Part shown: positions 52,055 through 61,298 of the stretch, piece after piece | Layout: every line of letters starts with the position of its first letter | Numbering within the stretch: position 1 is the stretch's first letter | From: Candidatus Methanomethylophilaceae archaeon | Lineage (GTDB): Archaea > Thermoplasmatota > Thermoplasmata > Methanomassiliicoccales > Methanomethylophilaceae | Reading direction: 5' to 3' | Assembly (NCBI GenBank): GCA_017524805.1 | Contig: JAFXUX010000043.1 | Span: 19,362 to 83,361, forward strand | Length of the DNA stretch: 64,000 nt | Position numbers and translations under genes: made by a program | The notes under the pieces: generated by a model | Seen by the model: the letters and a program-made list of their open reading frames with translations, nothing else | What the model was told of the DNA's origin: nothing | Database searches by the model: none

Positions 52055-52315
52055 TCAGTTCTTCTTATCGTTTTCGACAGCATCCTTAGCCTTTCCAAGG
52101 GTCCTCGCGATGTAGATAGTCATGATGACTGCAAGGACAGTTACGATTATGGCGTAAATCAGAAGGCCTATGAGGTCGTTTGCTTCGCCGAAAACTTTTG
52201 CGACAGCGGTCTTTATGGTCTCATTCCAAGCAAGAGCAGCGACGAGACCGAACGCAGCCGTAATCAAGGACGCGAAAGTCTCGAGGACTTGGATTTTGAA
52301 CTCCTTTGATGCCAT
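52055..52315 (-). CDS. DUF5654-type small membrane protein
   Basis: 86 residues with two transmembrane helices. 'KIQVLETFASLITAAFGLVAALAWNETIK' and 'AIIVTVLAVIMTIYIARTLGK' match the small archaeal DUF5654 family of unknown function. The C-terminus is charged. Confidence 0.82.
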   Translation of the reverse strand: MASKEFKIQVLETFASLITAAFGLVAALAWNETIKTAVAKVFGEANDLIGLLIYAIIVTVLAVIMTIYIARTLGKAKDAVENDKKN

Positions 52316-52374
52316 AGATGTGCAGTAGCATAGCCACTATATGTTTTTGATGGCTGGCTTTCCAAAATGTAATG

Positions 52375-52457
52375 TGCGGGGAAAGGGATTCGAACCCTTG
52401 AATCACTAAGAACGGGATCTTAAGTCCCGCGCCTTTGGCCTGCTCGGCTACCCCCGC
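52375..52457 (-). tRNA. tRNA-Leu (anticodon TAA)
   Basis: 83 bases on the minus strand. The acceptor GCGGGGG pairs with TCCCCGC (one G-T). The anticodon loop CTTAAGA gives TAA. A long variable arm follows, as in class II tRNAs, and the T-loop is TTCGAAT. There is no intron and no encoded CCA. A TATA-like GGTTAAAAGC lies at 52482-52491. Confidence 0.95.
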
Positions 52458-52481
52458 GGCGAACCGATAATGCCGGCGGCC

Positions 52482-52491
52482 GCTTTTAACC
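52482..52491 (-). promoter_or_regulatory. TATA box of tRNA-Leu
   Basis: GGTTAAAAGC on the minus strand, 25-34 bases upstream of the mature tRNA. Confidence 0.55.
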
Positions 52492-52530
52492 TTAGTGCCG
52501 AACGGGGAGAAGGGGCGATTGCCCCCTCCA

Positions 52531-53925
52531 TCACTTCTTTACGGGATCGTTGGCGCTTCTTGCGAACAGGGACAGCGCCACCAGAACGACGCTTATCGCT
52601 CCCAGGATTATGAAGGCGATGTGCATCCCATCCATTGTCGCGGCATTCACTGGCAGCCTGTCGCCCGCCACCAGAGTGACCAACGCCATCATGGCGGACA
52701 TCCCCATCGCTCCGGAAACCGTCCTCATGGAGTTGAGGAGCGCGGTGGCGTCCGGCCTGCTTTCGAATCCAACGCTGCTCACACCCCACGTGGTCATAGG
52801 CATCACCATGCAGCCCGATATGCCAATCACGGAGCCTATCGCCACTATGAACAGGACGTTCGAATCGACGGGTATCATCGCCACGCCTGCGCATGCGACC
52901 AAGCAGAGCACCATGCAGATCAGCATAGGCTTCCGTATCCCGTAGCTGTCGTACAGCCTTCCGGCTATGGGAGACATGATGGTGCAGAGCAAAGCGGCTG
53001 GAAGCAGGAACAGACCTGCCATCGCGGGGTCGCATCCGAAGCATTTCTGATAGCAGACCGGCATCAGAAGCGAATATGACATCGTCACGACATAAAACAG
53101 CATCGAGCAGATGACTGCCAGCGAGAATTGGCGCGTGCGGAACAGGCGGAGATCCAGGAACGGATTCTCCAGATGCAGCTGCCTATAGACGAATATGACT
53201 GCGCCTATCAGTCCGACGACGATCGGGATGTAGGACAGCTCGCTCATCAGCCCGTAGGAAATGACGTTGCTGACGCCCAAAGTCAGACCGCCGAACATGA
53301 GCGCGCAGGTTGCGAATGACAGAACATCAAACGGAATCTTGCTGACATCAACCACGTTCACCATGCTGGACAGGGTGATGACCAAAGATACCACAGCTAT
53401 AATCAGGGGTATGTAAAACGCTCCCCTCCATCCGAACGCGTTGATCATCACGCCGGCTATGGTAGGCGCTATGATAGGGGCGGCAGACATGGAAAGACCA
53501 TACCACCCAAGCACGGTTCCATGCCTTTCCTTGCGGTAGATCGTGAGAAGGACCACCTGCGCCATGGACATCAATATGCCGTTGGATGCCGCCTGAAGGA
53601 TCCTCCCCAGCATCAGCGTGGCGAAATCATTGGCGACGAGGTCTATCAGCATTCCCACCACAAAAACCGCGACGGTCGCTATGTACAGAATCCTGGTAGG
53701 CACGCGCTTCACGAAAAACGCGGAAGCCGGCATCATAATGCCCATGACCAGCATATAACCGCTCGTCAGCCATTGGGTCAGGGAGTCGCTGATGTTCAGA
53801 GCCTCGGAAATGCTTGGTATGGCGGTGGCGAGCGCGGTGCTCATCATCGAAGTGGCGGTGCAGATGACCACTATGTTCAGGAAAATGAGCCGCTTCCTGC
53901 CGTCGGTCAATTCCGTGGGGGACAT
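52531..53925 (-). CDS. MFS transporter, DHA2 (14-helix drug:H+ antiporter) type
   Basis: 464 residues from ATG 53925. Thirteen or fourteen predicted transmembrane helices. 'SDSLTQWLTSGYMLVMGIMMPASAFFVKRVPTR' is the DHA2 N-terminal pattern; 'GRILQAASNGILM' and 'SAAPIIAPTIAGVMINAFGWRGAFYI' (motif C, Pro-rich) are antiporter marks. It probably exports amphipathic drugs or metabolites. Confidence 0.88.
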   Translation of the reverse strand: MSPTELTDGRKRLIFLNIVVICTATSMMSTALATAIPSISEALNISDSLTQWLTSGYMLVMGIMMPASAFFVKRVPTRILYIATVAVFVVGMLIDLVANDFATLMLGRILQAASNGILMSMAQVVLLTIYRKERHGTVLGWYGLSMSAAPIIAPTIAGVMINAFGWRGAFYIPLIIAVVSLVITLSSMVNVVDVSKIPFDVLSFATCALMFGGLTLGVSNVISYGLMSELSYIPIVVGLIGAVIFVYRQLHLENPFLDLRLFRTRQFSLAVICSMLFYVVTMSYSLLMPVCYQKCFGCDPAMAGLFLLPAALLCTIMSPIAGRLYDSYGIRKPMLICMVLCLVACAGVAMIPVDSNVLFIVAIGSVIGISGCMVMPMTTWGVSSVGFESRPDATALLNSMRTVSGAMGMSAMMALVTLVAGDRLPVNAATMDGMHIAFIILGAISVVLVALSLFARSANDPVKK

Positions 53926-54035
53926 GCATCGGTGGTTACGAATCAATTATATTATTGTTTCCCAAGAAACCAATACTTGTTAAAATTCTCGCCTCAAAAC
54001 GCCGGGATAATATACGGAACCGCCATTTCCTATGC

Positions 54036-54425
54036 ATGTCCGGCAGGCCGCGCGATTGGGAAGTTGAGAAAGCCATCAAGGAATGCCTGAAAGAGAAGGG
54101 TTCCTATGGATCGCTTAGCGCGCTGCATGCGGACGTAGCGAAAAAATTGGCCGAAAGAGACCCGCCCATCGGGACTACCCCCGAAAGAATAAGGAAGATC
54201 GGGATCGAAAAGAGGCTTTTCTCGGTGGATATCAGCTATTCCAAGCGCAATTCCCTCTGCCGCTATGAATCTTGCCCGGTCTGCGGCGGGAAACTGACCA
54301 CGACTTACAATCGCACCATCGACAGCGACAGCTTGACGGCGATGGGCTCGAAATGCTCCAGATGCGGGTACGATGTGAGATCCGGATACATGAGGCCTTC
54401 TAGATATGCCATAAGGAAGGCCTGA
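54036..54425 (+). CDS. Hypothetical protein with C-terminal zinc ribbon
   Basis: 129 residues from ATG 54036 (the upstream ATG at 53955 lies next to the divergent MFS gene's start). A helical N-terminus ('DWEVEKAIKECLKEKGSYGSLSALHADVAKKLAE') may be a winged helix. A ribbon ('CPVCGGKL' and 'CSRCGYD') follows. This could be a small DNA-binding protein, but no named family is recognised. The next gene starts 1 base after its stop. Confidence 0.65.
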   Translation: MSGRPRDWEVEKAIKECLKEKGSYGSLSALHADVAKKLAERDPPIGTTPERIRKIGIEKRLFSVDISYSKRNSLCRYESCPVCGGKLTTTYNRTIDSDSLTAMGSKCSRCGYDVRSGYMRPSRYAIRKA

Positions 54426-54426
54426 T

Positions 54427-54714
54427 ATGCTCCCTGAAGAGCGCATAAAGGCTTTGAGGAAAGCGGAAGCCCTTCTCAACGAAGCGGCCGACATTATGGA
54501 CACCGCCTTGCATATGTCAGGCATGGAAAGCCGCTCCGACGGGGATTCCCAGGCCATAAGGCGCATCGCATCCTCGGATTCCTATGCCGGCAGCCTCAGA
54601 AACATGGCGTTGGACCTGGAGTACGCTTCCGAAGAGCAGCCTTGCTGGACCCAGCCCCTCACTTCCCCGAAAAACCAATTCCGATGCGTCCCCCGAAAAT
54701 CATTTTATCGATAA
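54427..54714 (+). CDS. Hypothetical helical protein
   Basis: 95 residues, mostly helix ('ERIKALRKAEALLNEAADIMDTALHMSG'). Its end (TAA) is 28 bases before the ACT gene, and its last 25 codons overlap that gene's promoter region. No family recognised. The close spacing suggests co-transcription with the zinc-ribbon gene. Confidence 0.6.
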   Translation: MLPEERIKALRKAEALLNEAADIMDTALHMSGMESRSDGDSQAIRRIASSDSYAGSLRNMALDLEYASEEQPCWTQPLTSPKNQFRCVPRKSFYR

Positions 54715-54742
54715 CGGATGATTCGGGGCCAGAGGGCCTCCG

Positions 54743-55651
54743 ATGAAAATCTGGGAATTTGCGAAAGTCAAGGGTTCGAAGATAAAAGTGGACAATTGGA
54801 TGTCCGATACCATGGGGCTGGTGAACGGAGGATGCGTGTACAGCACGCTGTTCAAACACCCCGATCAGGGCCCGAAGGACTATGAGATGATTCTCTCCAT
54901 GTTCCCCCAGGAGAATTACCGCACCCTCACGCACATAACGATGTATCTGGACGACGTCCCGGGATCCAGCGCCCAGGCGGCCAATTTCCTCGCGGAAAAG
55001 GAGATCAACATCCTGAATTCGGTCTCCCTCAACGGGATCTCCGACACCGTGATCGTCTGGAAGATGATGGCGGACCTGAACTTCGCGGGCGAAGGCGACA
55101 TGCTCAAGGAATCGTTCGAGAGCCTCAAGGCCAAGGATGACCCGTCGGTATCCAAAATCAAAAGGATCGACATCAAGCCCGCCGAGATCGGAAGGCTCTT
55201 CAAGACCGGGCAGAGCACCGGAGGGAAAGAGGAGATACGCCGCGGATACCCGTCCACTCTGAAGGACGGATGCTTCGACGTGGCGGAGCAATATGGGGAT
55301 GTTCTGGGGGATTTGGACGGCAAGAACGCGCTGATCACCATCGACGCCGATTCCTGGATAATGTCTGTCACTTTCTTCAAACCGGACACGAAACTTGTCA
55401 AGGCCTGCATAACAATCCCGGACTGCCCCGGAGGGATAACCCAGGCCCTCGGAATCATCGCAGACTGGAACGTGAACCTGATATCCGTTTTCAGCAAGAT
55501 CAAAGTCTGCTACCAGAAGATGTATCTGGAGCTTTTCATGGACATCGGCAAGAGCAGGATGACCGCCGATGAGATCAGGGAAGCGCTTCCGAAGGCCATG
55601 TCCGACCTCAACGGCGTCTTCGAGCTGGCGGAATTCACTGAGCTCAACTGA
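54743..55651 (+). CDS. ACT-domain protein
   Basis: 302 residues. An ACT-like fold lies at about 50-130 ('RTLTHITMYLDDVPGSSAQAANFLAEKEINILNS') and a second at about 215-300 ('VKACITIPDCPGGITQALGIIADWNVNLISV'). The pattern in each (ligand-loop Gly followed by a helix) indicates amino-acid or small-molecule sensing. No catalytic domain is attached, so it may regulate a partner enzyme. Confidence 0.8.
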   Translation: MKIWEFAKVKGSKIKVDNWMSDTMGLVNGGCVYSTLFKHPDQGPKDYEMILSMFPQENYRTLTHITMYLDDVPGSSAQAANFLAEKEINILNSVSLNGISDTVIVWKMMADLNFAGEGDMLKESFESLKAKDDPSVSKIKRIDIKPAEIGRLFKTGQSTGGKEEIRRGYPSTLKDGCFDVAEQYGDVLGDLDGKNALITIDADSWIMSVTFFKPDTKLVKACITIPDCPGGITQALGIIADWNVNLISVFSKIKVCYQKMYLELFMDIGKSRMTADEIREALPKAMSDLNGVFELAEFTELN

Positions 55652-55752
55652 CCCCAAAATGCCGGAGACTCGAATCCGGCAAACATTTATCCCTTTATGG
55701 ATACAAAATTACGCGCACTTTATAAGTATATCCTAATGCGGTTACATCTATC

Positions 55753-56340
55753 ATGATTGTGTCCGGATACTCTCGCATAGACACCTCGCTCCGGCCGGGC
55801 TCTTTCCTTTCCGTGGTGTACGTGTCAAAGGAAGACGGCGACAGCGAATATGCCGACGAAGTATCCGCGAATATCCGCGCGGATATCGACTCCATCGACG
55901 GGGTCGCCGTGGCATCGAAATACGGGGATCCCCTGCTCATTCCGGGCCTCCACAAGCTGCTGAGGAAGCTGAAGATGCCGAACCGCGACCTGATGCTGAT
56001 AACTTCAGGCAGCGACTACAGCGTATTGGACGACCTCGTTGGCGCCGGATACGTCAATTACGTCGATCTGGTAGTCGACGGGCCCCTAGACAAATCGCAG
56101 CAGGAATGCATCAAAATCCTGGACAACTGCGGGTGCCCTTACATGGTGACCGTGGAGATGATCCCGGGAAGGATCTCCGAATCCGCCCTCAAAGAGCTCG
56201 CCGGCTCCATAGACGGCTCTAAGCACCTGATCCTCAAAGCCGGGAAGACCGCGGAGAGGAAATTCGGGGAGAAAGAGCTGATATCCCTGGCGAACTCGGT
56301 GAAAGGAGCCGCCAGAGACGTCAGGCTGATCGCTTCGTGA
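55753..56340 (+). CDS. NrdG-type radical SAM-like protein without the cluster cysteines
   Basis: 195 residues. The order of elements follows pyruvate-formate-lyase/NrdG activating enzymes: 'RIDTSLRPGSFLSVVYV' (usual PGxxSxVxFTxGC), 'DGVAVASKYGDPLLIPGL' (usual GGEPLLQ), 'MLITSGSDYSVLDDLVGAGYVNYVDLVV' (TNG, VDYVxxD), and 'LILKAG'. The CxxxCxxC that binds the 4Fe-4S cluster is absent ('SKEDGDSEYADEV'), so radical chemistry is not expected. A TATA-like TTTATAAGTATATCC about 30 bases before the ATG implies a leaderless mRNA. The 3' end overlaps the convergent ALDH gene by 20 bases. Confidence 0.65.
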   Translation: MIVSGYSRIDTSLRPGSFLSVVYVSKEDGDSEYADEVSANIRADIDSIDGVAVASKYGDPLLIPGLHKLLRKLKMPNRDLMLITSGSDYSVLDDLVGAGYVNYVDLVVDGPLDKSQQECIKILDNCGCPYMVTVEMIPGRISESALKELAGSIDGSKHLILKAGKTAERKFGEKELISLANSVKGAARDVRLIAS

Positions 56341-57721
56341 ATCTCTCGGCCACGGCCCAGATCCCGGGCGCCAGCGAGCGGCTGCTCTTGTTTACGAATC
56401 TGAGCGGAGCGTCGGCTTCCTCTTCGAAGCGTCCTATCGCTTTCTGATCCTTGGAGAATATGCCAGCGGACAGCCCGCATTCGGTATTCTCGAGCTCGAA
56501 AAAAGCGTCATCCAGAGAATCCACGACTTTCACGTTCAGGATCGGGAAGCCCGAGTCCATGAAACTCAGATCGTTCTCGTCGTCGAGGCCCGCCAAGACC
56601 GCGAACGGGACGTACGGGCCCATCGGAGAGTCCTCGGAGGGATCGGCTTTGGCTACTATGAATCCTGCATTCTCGGCGAGGAGCGCCCTGTACCTCTCCT
56701 CCGACTTCCTGGATATTATCGGGCCGGAGAAAGTGGTATCGTTTACCGGATCGGAAATGACGATCTTTCCCACCTCCGCGGTCAGCGCGTCCAAGAATTT
56801 CCTCTGCTCATCGGCCGTGACTATGACCTTAGAGCATGAGAACGGCCTCTGGCCCGAGTATGCGAACGCTGATTCTGCTACGGCGCGGGCGGCGGCCTTC
56901 ATGTCGGCGGGATGGTACACGATCGCCGGATTCATGCCCTTGATTTCGTTGATGAATCCGAGCTCATCGTCGACCTGAAGGAACATCAGATCTTCGAGCC
57001 TCTCCCCTGATCCAGCGGCGACTACGCCTGCGACGCGCATATCGTTGGCGAGATCGTCCGTGGTCTTGTCCCTGGTATCTACGATGAGGTTCAGCACCCC
57101 TCCGGGAAGCCCGGCCTTCTCGGCCAAGCTGTAGAACATGTAAAGCGGCGACGGGCAGTACCTCGAAGGATTCATGATTACGGAATTCCCTGCCACCATA
57201 GCTGCCACGGCATATCCCGCCGGAGCGGCCAGAGGGGAATTATGCGCGGAAATGACCGCCCAAACGCCGGTCGGATCGCCTTTGATGCCAGCCTTCCCGT
57301 CCGCGATCGCCTTCCGCATTATCTCTATGAGCCTGTCAACCTCCAAAAGGGCGTCTTCCCTAGCCATCCCGGTGGCCACGGTGACAGCCGCGGCATAGAA
57401 CAGCCTGCGGGCTTCAATCGTCCTCAAAGGCATCTCGAAATAGGCGGCCCTCTCAGCTGAGGGAACCTTGGCCCACTCCTTCTGGGCTTTGACGGCGGAA
57501 GTGACGGCTTCGAGCATTATGCCGTCCTCAGGCTCCTGGAATATACCGAATTTTATCGTCTCGTCGATCGGGCTGATGACGTCGAACTCCACGCCGGAAG
57601 CGATCATGAACCCGCCGAAATAGCTGGGATAGTCCTTTTTCTCTCCGCTGAGGACCATCATGATGTTCTTCTCGTATTCGCGGCCCTCTTCGGTCGTCTG
57701 GATGTCCGGAAGGTCTACCAT
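56321..57721 (-). CDS. Aldehyde dehydrogenase-family protein lacking the catalytic cysteine
   Basis: 466 residues, ALDH superfamily, closest in pattern to 1-pyrroline-5-carboxylate dehydrogenases: 'GVWAVISAHNSPLAAPAGYAVAAMVAGNSVIMNPS', 'GLPGGVLNLIVD', 'GFINEIKGMNPAIVY'. Where the catalytic Cys belongs (GQ[KR]C) the protein reads GQRPFSCSKV: residue 293 is Pro, although the second cysteine (296) is kept. The Glu of the EI(K)GMNP block remains. It probably lacks dehydrogenase activity, or uses Cys296. It follows the MtaA-like gene by 17 bases in one operon. Confidence 0.82.
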   Translation of the reverse strand: MVDLPDIQTTEEGREYEKNIMMVLSGEKKDYPSYFGGFMIASGVEFDVISPIDETIKFGIFQEPEDGIMLEAVTSAVKAQKEWAKVPSAERAAYFEMPLRTIEARRLFYAAAVTVATGMAREDALLEVDRLIEIMRKAIADGKAGIKGDPTGVWAVISAHNSPLAAPAGYAVAAMVAGNSVIMNPSRYCPSPLYMFYSLAEKAGLPGGVLNLIVDTRDKTTDDLANDMRVAGVVAAGSGERLEDLMFLQVDDELGFINEIKGMNPAIVYHPADMKAAARAVAESAFAYSGQRPFSCSKVIVTADEQRKFLDALTAEVGKIVISDPVNDTTFSGPIISRKSEERYRALLAENAGFIVAKADPSEDSPMGPYVPFAVLAGLDDENDLSFMDSGFPILNVKVVDSLDDAFFELENTECGLSAGIFSKDQKAIGRFEEEADAPLRFVNKSSRSLAPGIWAVAERFTKRSA

Positions 57722-57738
57722 GCGCGCGTAATGGCCTA

Positions 57739-58773
57739 TTACGGGTTAATACATTCCCGTCGGGAGAAGCCTCGCCGAGCTCCGCCACGATACGACGCTA
57801 AAGCAGCCAGATTCTTCCCCGGAGTCATTGGCGGTACGCCGCATTCCGGGCCGATGAGCGCGTATCCCATGTCAGAATACCTCTTCGCCTTGGACGCGAT
57901 GGATTTGGGGTCGCCCAGAAGCAGATCCCTGACGGGGTTGGAGCCCCCGATGACCTTGACGTCCCCCGCAGACCTTAAGACTCCTTCCGGGTCGTCGTCG
58001 GTTACCATGGACAGGACATCCTCGCCCAGAGAGAACAGACCTTCCGAGACCTTTCCGGCGGCTTCGCAGCAATGGGCGGCCCTGAACGATTCCCTGATGG
58101 ACGCGAAAACCTTCCTGTCTCCCGGAACGATCGTGCGGTCCACCATATCCGGCGAGAGCATTCCAGTCCCCGCGGAGCATATCATCATGACGCAATCGCT
58201 CCTCTCGGACATTGCTTTGCCGTACTCCGAGATGTATGGCACCATAGAATCGATCCACCTTAGGCATCCGTCCGGATCGGAGATCGTGGCCATCAGAAAG
58301 GCCTCCGCTCCGAGAAGGTTCATCGTCAGGAACGCTGGGTCGACCATGCCCGCCACCAGGAAGACGCCATCCTTTTCGGCTCTTATCCTGCCCAACGATT
58401 CCATGACCTTCCCGCAGGTGCCGGCGAATGGGAATTCCTCCGGCTGAAGCGGGAGATCCGGACGGTCGCAAACGCTGAAGGGCGCCTTGGAAATCGACGG
58501 CTGCCTGTTCTTGGCCCCGGGATCCACACCGCAGCCCAAAGTCTCCGCCTCCGTGGTTATGGAGAATGGCACGCGGGCAGTAGAGAATCCATACCTCCTG
58601 GATAGCTGAAGCGCCAGCTCCGCCATCGCCGCGGGATCCCAGTTGGCCTCAGGCCAGAACCTGCCGCAGGCTTCCATCTGCTCATAAGTTCCGGTCTGGG
58701 TGAAGACCGCCGGCGGGGAATCGCCGTCGTACGAGCCTTCGATGGCATCCACTATCTCGTCCCTGCCAGTCAT
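57739..58773 (-). CDS. MtaA/CmuA-type (uroporphyrinogen decarboxylase fold) methyltransferase
   Basis: 344 residues of the URO-D/MtaA family, which moves methyl groups from methyl-corrinoid proteins to coenzyme M or a similar thiol. The zinc ligand set is visible: H-x-C in 'AAHCCEAAGKVSEGLF' and Cys in 'GPECGVPPMTPGKNL'. 'RYGFSTARVPFSITTEAETLGCGVDPG' and 'AGMVDPAFLTMNLLGAEAF' are the usual barrel blocks. The substrate is not known, and no corrinoid protein gene is adjacent. It is divergent from the MFS gene. Confidence 0.84.
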   Translation of the reverse strand: MTGRDEIVDAIEGSYDGDSPPAVFTQTGTYEQMEACGRFWPEANWDPAAMAELALQLSRRYGFSTARVPFSITTEAETLGCGVDPGAKNRQPSISKAPFSVCDRPDLPLQPEEFPFAGTCGKVMESLGRIRAEKDGVFLVAGMVDPAFLTMNLLGAEAFLMATISDPDGCLRWIDSMVPYISEYGKAMSERSDCVMMICSAGTGMLSPDMVDRTIVPGDRKVFASIRESFRAAHCCEAAGKVSEGLFSLGEDVLSMVTDDDPEGVLRSAGDVKVIGGSNPVRDLLLGDPKSIASKAKRYSDMGYALIGPECGVPPMTPGKNLAALASYRGGARRGFSRRECINP

Positions 58774-58825
58774 GGAAATAAGACGCAGTGCGGATATGAA
58801 TAGTTCGCGCCCTTTTGGGAATCAC

Positions 58826-58834
58826 GTAAATAAT
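58826..58834 (+). promoter_or_regulatory. TATA-like box of the 58850 MFS gene
   Basis: GTAAATAAT about 20 bases before ATG 58850; it decides in favour of this start over an upstream in-frame ATG at 58700. Confidence 0.4.
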
Positions 58835-58849
58835 GCCCGTTCGGTAAGG

Positions 58850-60148
58850 ATGGGCATGAAGAAAGAACCTGTAGTGACGCGGAACTTCGCCGTCTGCTGG
58901 GCTGTGATGTTCTTCACCGCGATGTTCTTCTTCATGATGTTCACCGGGATGGCCAGCTATTCCGAGAACGGGCTGGGGCTCACGGGAGCCGCCGCCGGCC
59001 TGCTCACCAGCGCCCTCATAATCGGGGACCTGGCCGCGAGGATCCTGTGCGCATCCAGGGTGGACAGATGGGGGAAAGGGAGGGTCGCCGCCGCCGGAAT
59101 GGCTATGGCCGCCGCAGTCACCCCCCTGTATTTCGTGACCGGGAATCCGATCGCTCTGGCTGCGATAAGAATTGTCCAGGGATTCGTTTACGGGCTGGCA
59201 GGCACGGCGATCAACGCCGCTGTTGTGGAAGGTCTGCCCGCGTCCCGCAGAGGGGAGGGCATAGGATACTTCTCGCTGTCGTTCACCATTTCGTCCGCGA
59301 TAGGGCCTTTCCTGTGCATGTGGCTGCTGGAAAACGGCACATACGGGGACATGTTCACCCTCGCAACCGTGTTCGCGGCGGCCGCTGCTGCCATTGCGTT
59401 GGGCATGAGGGACGACCGCTCCGAATTCGGATCGGCTCCGGCGCGCTCCGGCATCTCCGTCAGGGATTTCATAGAGCCTTCGGCCGTCCCTCTCGCCTTG
59501 GTGGGATTCCTGTTCTTCTTCGCGTATTCCGGAGTCCTCACGTTCACTTCCCTGTACGGCGAAGACATAGGGATGGAGGAGATCGCGACCTTCTTCTTCG
59601 TCTTCGTGTCGGTGGGGACGCTCGTCTCCAGGATATTCCTAGGCAGGATCTACGACAGCCGCGGGGAGAACGCCGCACTCCTGCCGTTCTTCCTCCTGGG
59701 GATAATCGGGTTCTTCCTCTACGCCGAAGCGTCGGAAGGATGGCATCTGGTGTTCGCCGGGATATTCCTCGGGTTCCTCATGGCTCAGCTGTCCTCGGTC
59801 GTACAGAGCGTCGTAGTCAGGAAGGCCCCGAAATCCAGGTATTCCGTGGCGATTTCGACGTTCAACGTCTTCCTGGACCTGTCCTATTGCGTCGGCCCGA
59901 TGCTCCACGGGGCGCTGAAGGATGCCCTCGGGTTCCGCGGGAACTTCCTGCTCATGGCGGCGATCGCAATAGCGGATATGGCCCTGTACATAGCGGTCCA
60001 CGGGGCCAGATCGAGAGGCCGCCCGTCCGAGCTGCTGCGACGGCGCCTGCGATACAATTATGAAACCAATCGCGATATTTTCCCGCGTCGGGGCCGCCAA
60101 TCCGGCCCAGGAGCCGATGAAAATGATTTACAAGGATTTCAAAGGTAA
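58850..60148 (+). CDS. MFS transporter, 12-helix
   Basis: 432 residues from ATG 58850 (58856 also possible). Twelve predicted helices: 'GLGLTGAAAGLLTSALIIGDLAARILCASRVDRWGKGRV' contains loop motif A, and 'RIVQGFVYGLAGTAINAAVVEGLPASRRGEGIGYFS' is typical of the family. The C-terminal 35 residues after the last helix are basic and extend into the start of the aldo/keto reductase gene by 32 bases. Substrate unknown. Confidence 0.86.
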   Translation: MGMKKEPVVTRNFAVCWAVMFFTAMFFFMMFTGMASYSENGLGLTGAAAGLLTSALIIGDLAARILCASRVDRWGKGRVAAAGMAMAAAVTPLYFVTGNPIALAAIRIVQGFVYGLAGTAINAAVVEGLPASRRGEGIGYFSLSFTISSAIGPFLCMWLLENGTYGDMFTLATVFAAAAAAIALGMRDDRSEFGSAPARSGISVRDFIEPSAVPLALVGFLFFFAYSGVLTFTSLYGEDIGMEEIATFFFVFVSVGTLVSRIFLGRIYDSRGENAALLPFFLLGIIGFFLYAEASEGWHLVFAGIFLGFLMAQLSSVVQSVVVRKAPKSRYSVAISTFNVFLDLSYCVGPMLHGALKDALGFRGNFLLMAAIAIADMALYIAVHGARSRGRPSELLRRRLRYNYETNRDIFPRRGRQSGPGADENDLQGFQR

Positions 60149-61265
60149 ACGCCTGTCCCAGCTGGGGATGGGGTGCATGCGTCTCCCGACCGTCGGCGGG
60201 AACGATTCGGCGATAGACGAGGAGCAGGTCGCCAGGATGGTGGATTATGCTTTCGAGCACGGCATCAACTATTTCGACACCGCATACGGATACCACGGAG
60301 GCAACTCGGAGACGGTCATGGGGAAAGTTCTCGGGCGCCTTCCGAGGGACAGGATCTATATCGCGGACAAATTCCCCGGCTACGACCTTTCCAATATGCC
60401 CAAGGCTAAGTCCATCTTCCCGGAGCAGCTGAAGAAGCTCGGAATCAGCTACTTCGACTTCTATATGTTCCACAACGTCAACGAGATGAACGTGAACCAG
60501 TATCTAGACAGGAGCTACGGCATATACGATTACCTTCTGGAGCAGAGGGATGCCGGGAAGATATCCCACCTCGGGTTCTCCGCCCACGGGAACATGGATA
60601 CCATAAGGAAATTCCTGGACGCCTACGGGGAAAACATGGAATTCTGCCAGCTGCAGCTGAACTACGTGGACTGGGAATTCCAGGACGGAGAGAAGAAAGT
60701 GGAGATGCTCGAGGAGCTGGGCATCCCCGTATGGGTGATGGAGCCCATGCGCGGCGGGAAGCTGATTGACATCCCCGAGGACGGCAAGGCGGAGCTGGAG
60801 AAGCTGCGCCCGGGCGTGAAACCCGCGGAATGGGCGTTCCGTTTCCTCCAGTCGATCCCGGAGGCCAAAGTCATACTCACCGGCGCCTCGTCGATGGAGC
60901 AGCTGAAAGAAAACATAGAGATCTTCGGAACGGAGAGGCCCACGGACGCCAGAGAGACGGAAACCCTCGAAAAGATAGGCAAAGGGATGACCGCCCGCCA
61001 GACCCTGCCCTGCACCGCGTGCCGCTACTGCGTTCCGAAATGCCCTATGGACCTGGACATCCCGGACCTCATAGCGAGCTACAACCAGCTGATGTTCACG
61101 GGAGCGTCGGATTTCATAGCCCCGTTCTACATCAAATCTCTGCCCGAAGACAGCCGCCCTAGCGCGTGCATCGGATGCGGGGAATGCGAGAAGGTATGCC
61201 CGCAGAACCTCCACATACCGGAAGCCTTCGAGGACTTCACGGAAAGGATCAAGGGCTGGATGTGA
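60117..61265 (+). CDS. Aldo/keto reductase with C-terminal 2x[4Fe-4S] domain
   Basis: 382 residues from ATG 60117 (ATG 60123 possible). The AKR barrel carries the catalytic tetrad: Asp and Tyr in 'NYFDTAYGYHGGNSE', Lys in 'YIADKFPG', His in 'DFYMFHNVNE'. Two ferredoxin-like motifs end the protein: 'CTACRYCVPKCPMD' and 'CIGCGECEKVCPQNL'. This fused form is common in anaerobes and probably couples carbonyl reduction to ferredoxin-like electron transfer. Confidence 0.92.
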   Translation: MKMIYKDFKGKRLSQLGMGCMRLPTVGGNDSAIDEEQVARMVDYAFEHGINYFDTAYGYHGGNSETVMGKVLGRLPRDRIYIADKFPGYDLSNMPKAKSIFPEQLKKLGISYFDFYMFHNVNEMNVNQYLDRSYGIYDYLLEQRDAGKISHLGFSAHGNMDTIRKFLDAYGENMEFCQLQLNYVDWEFQDGEKKVEMLEELGIPVWVMEPMRGGKLIDIPEDGKAELEKLRPGVKPAEWAFRFLQSIPEAKVILTGASSMEQLKENIEIFGTERPTDARETETLEKIGKGMTARQTLPCTACRYCVPKCPMDLDIPDLIASYNQLMFTGASDFIAPFYIKSLPEDSRPSACIGCGECEKVCPQNLHIPEAFEDFTERIKGWM

Positions 61266-61298
61266 GCCGGGACCCTTCCGAAACCTCTTTTCCTCTTC

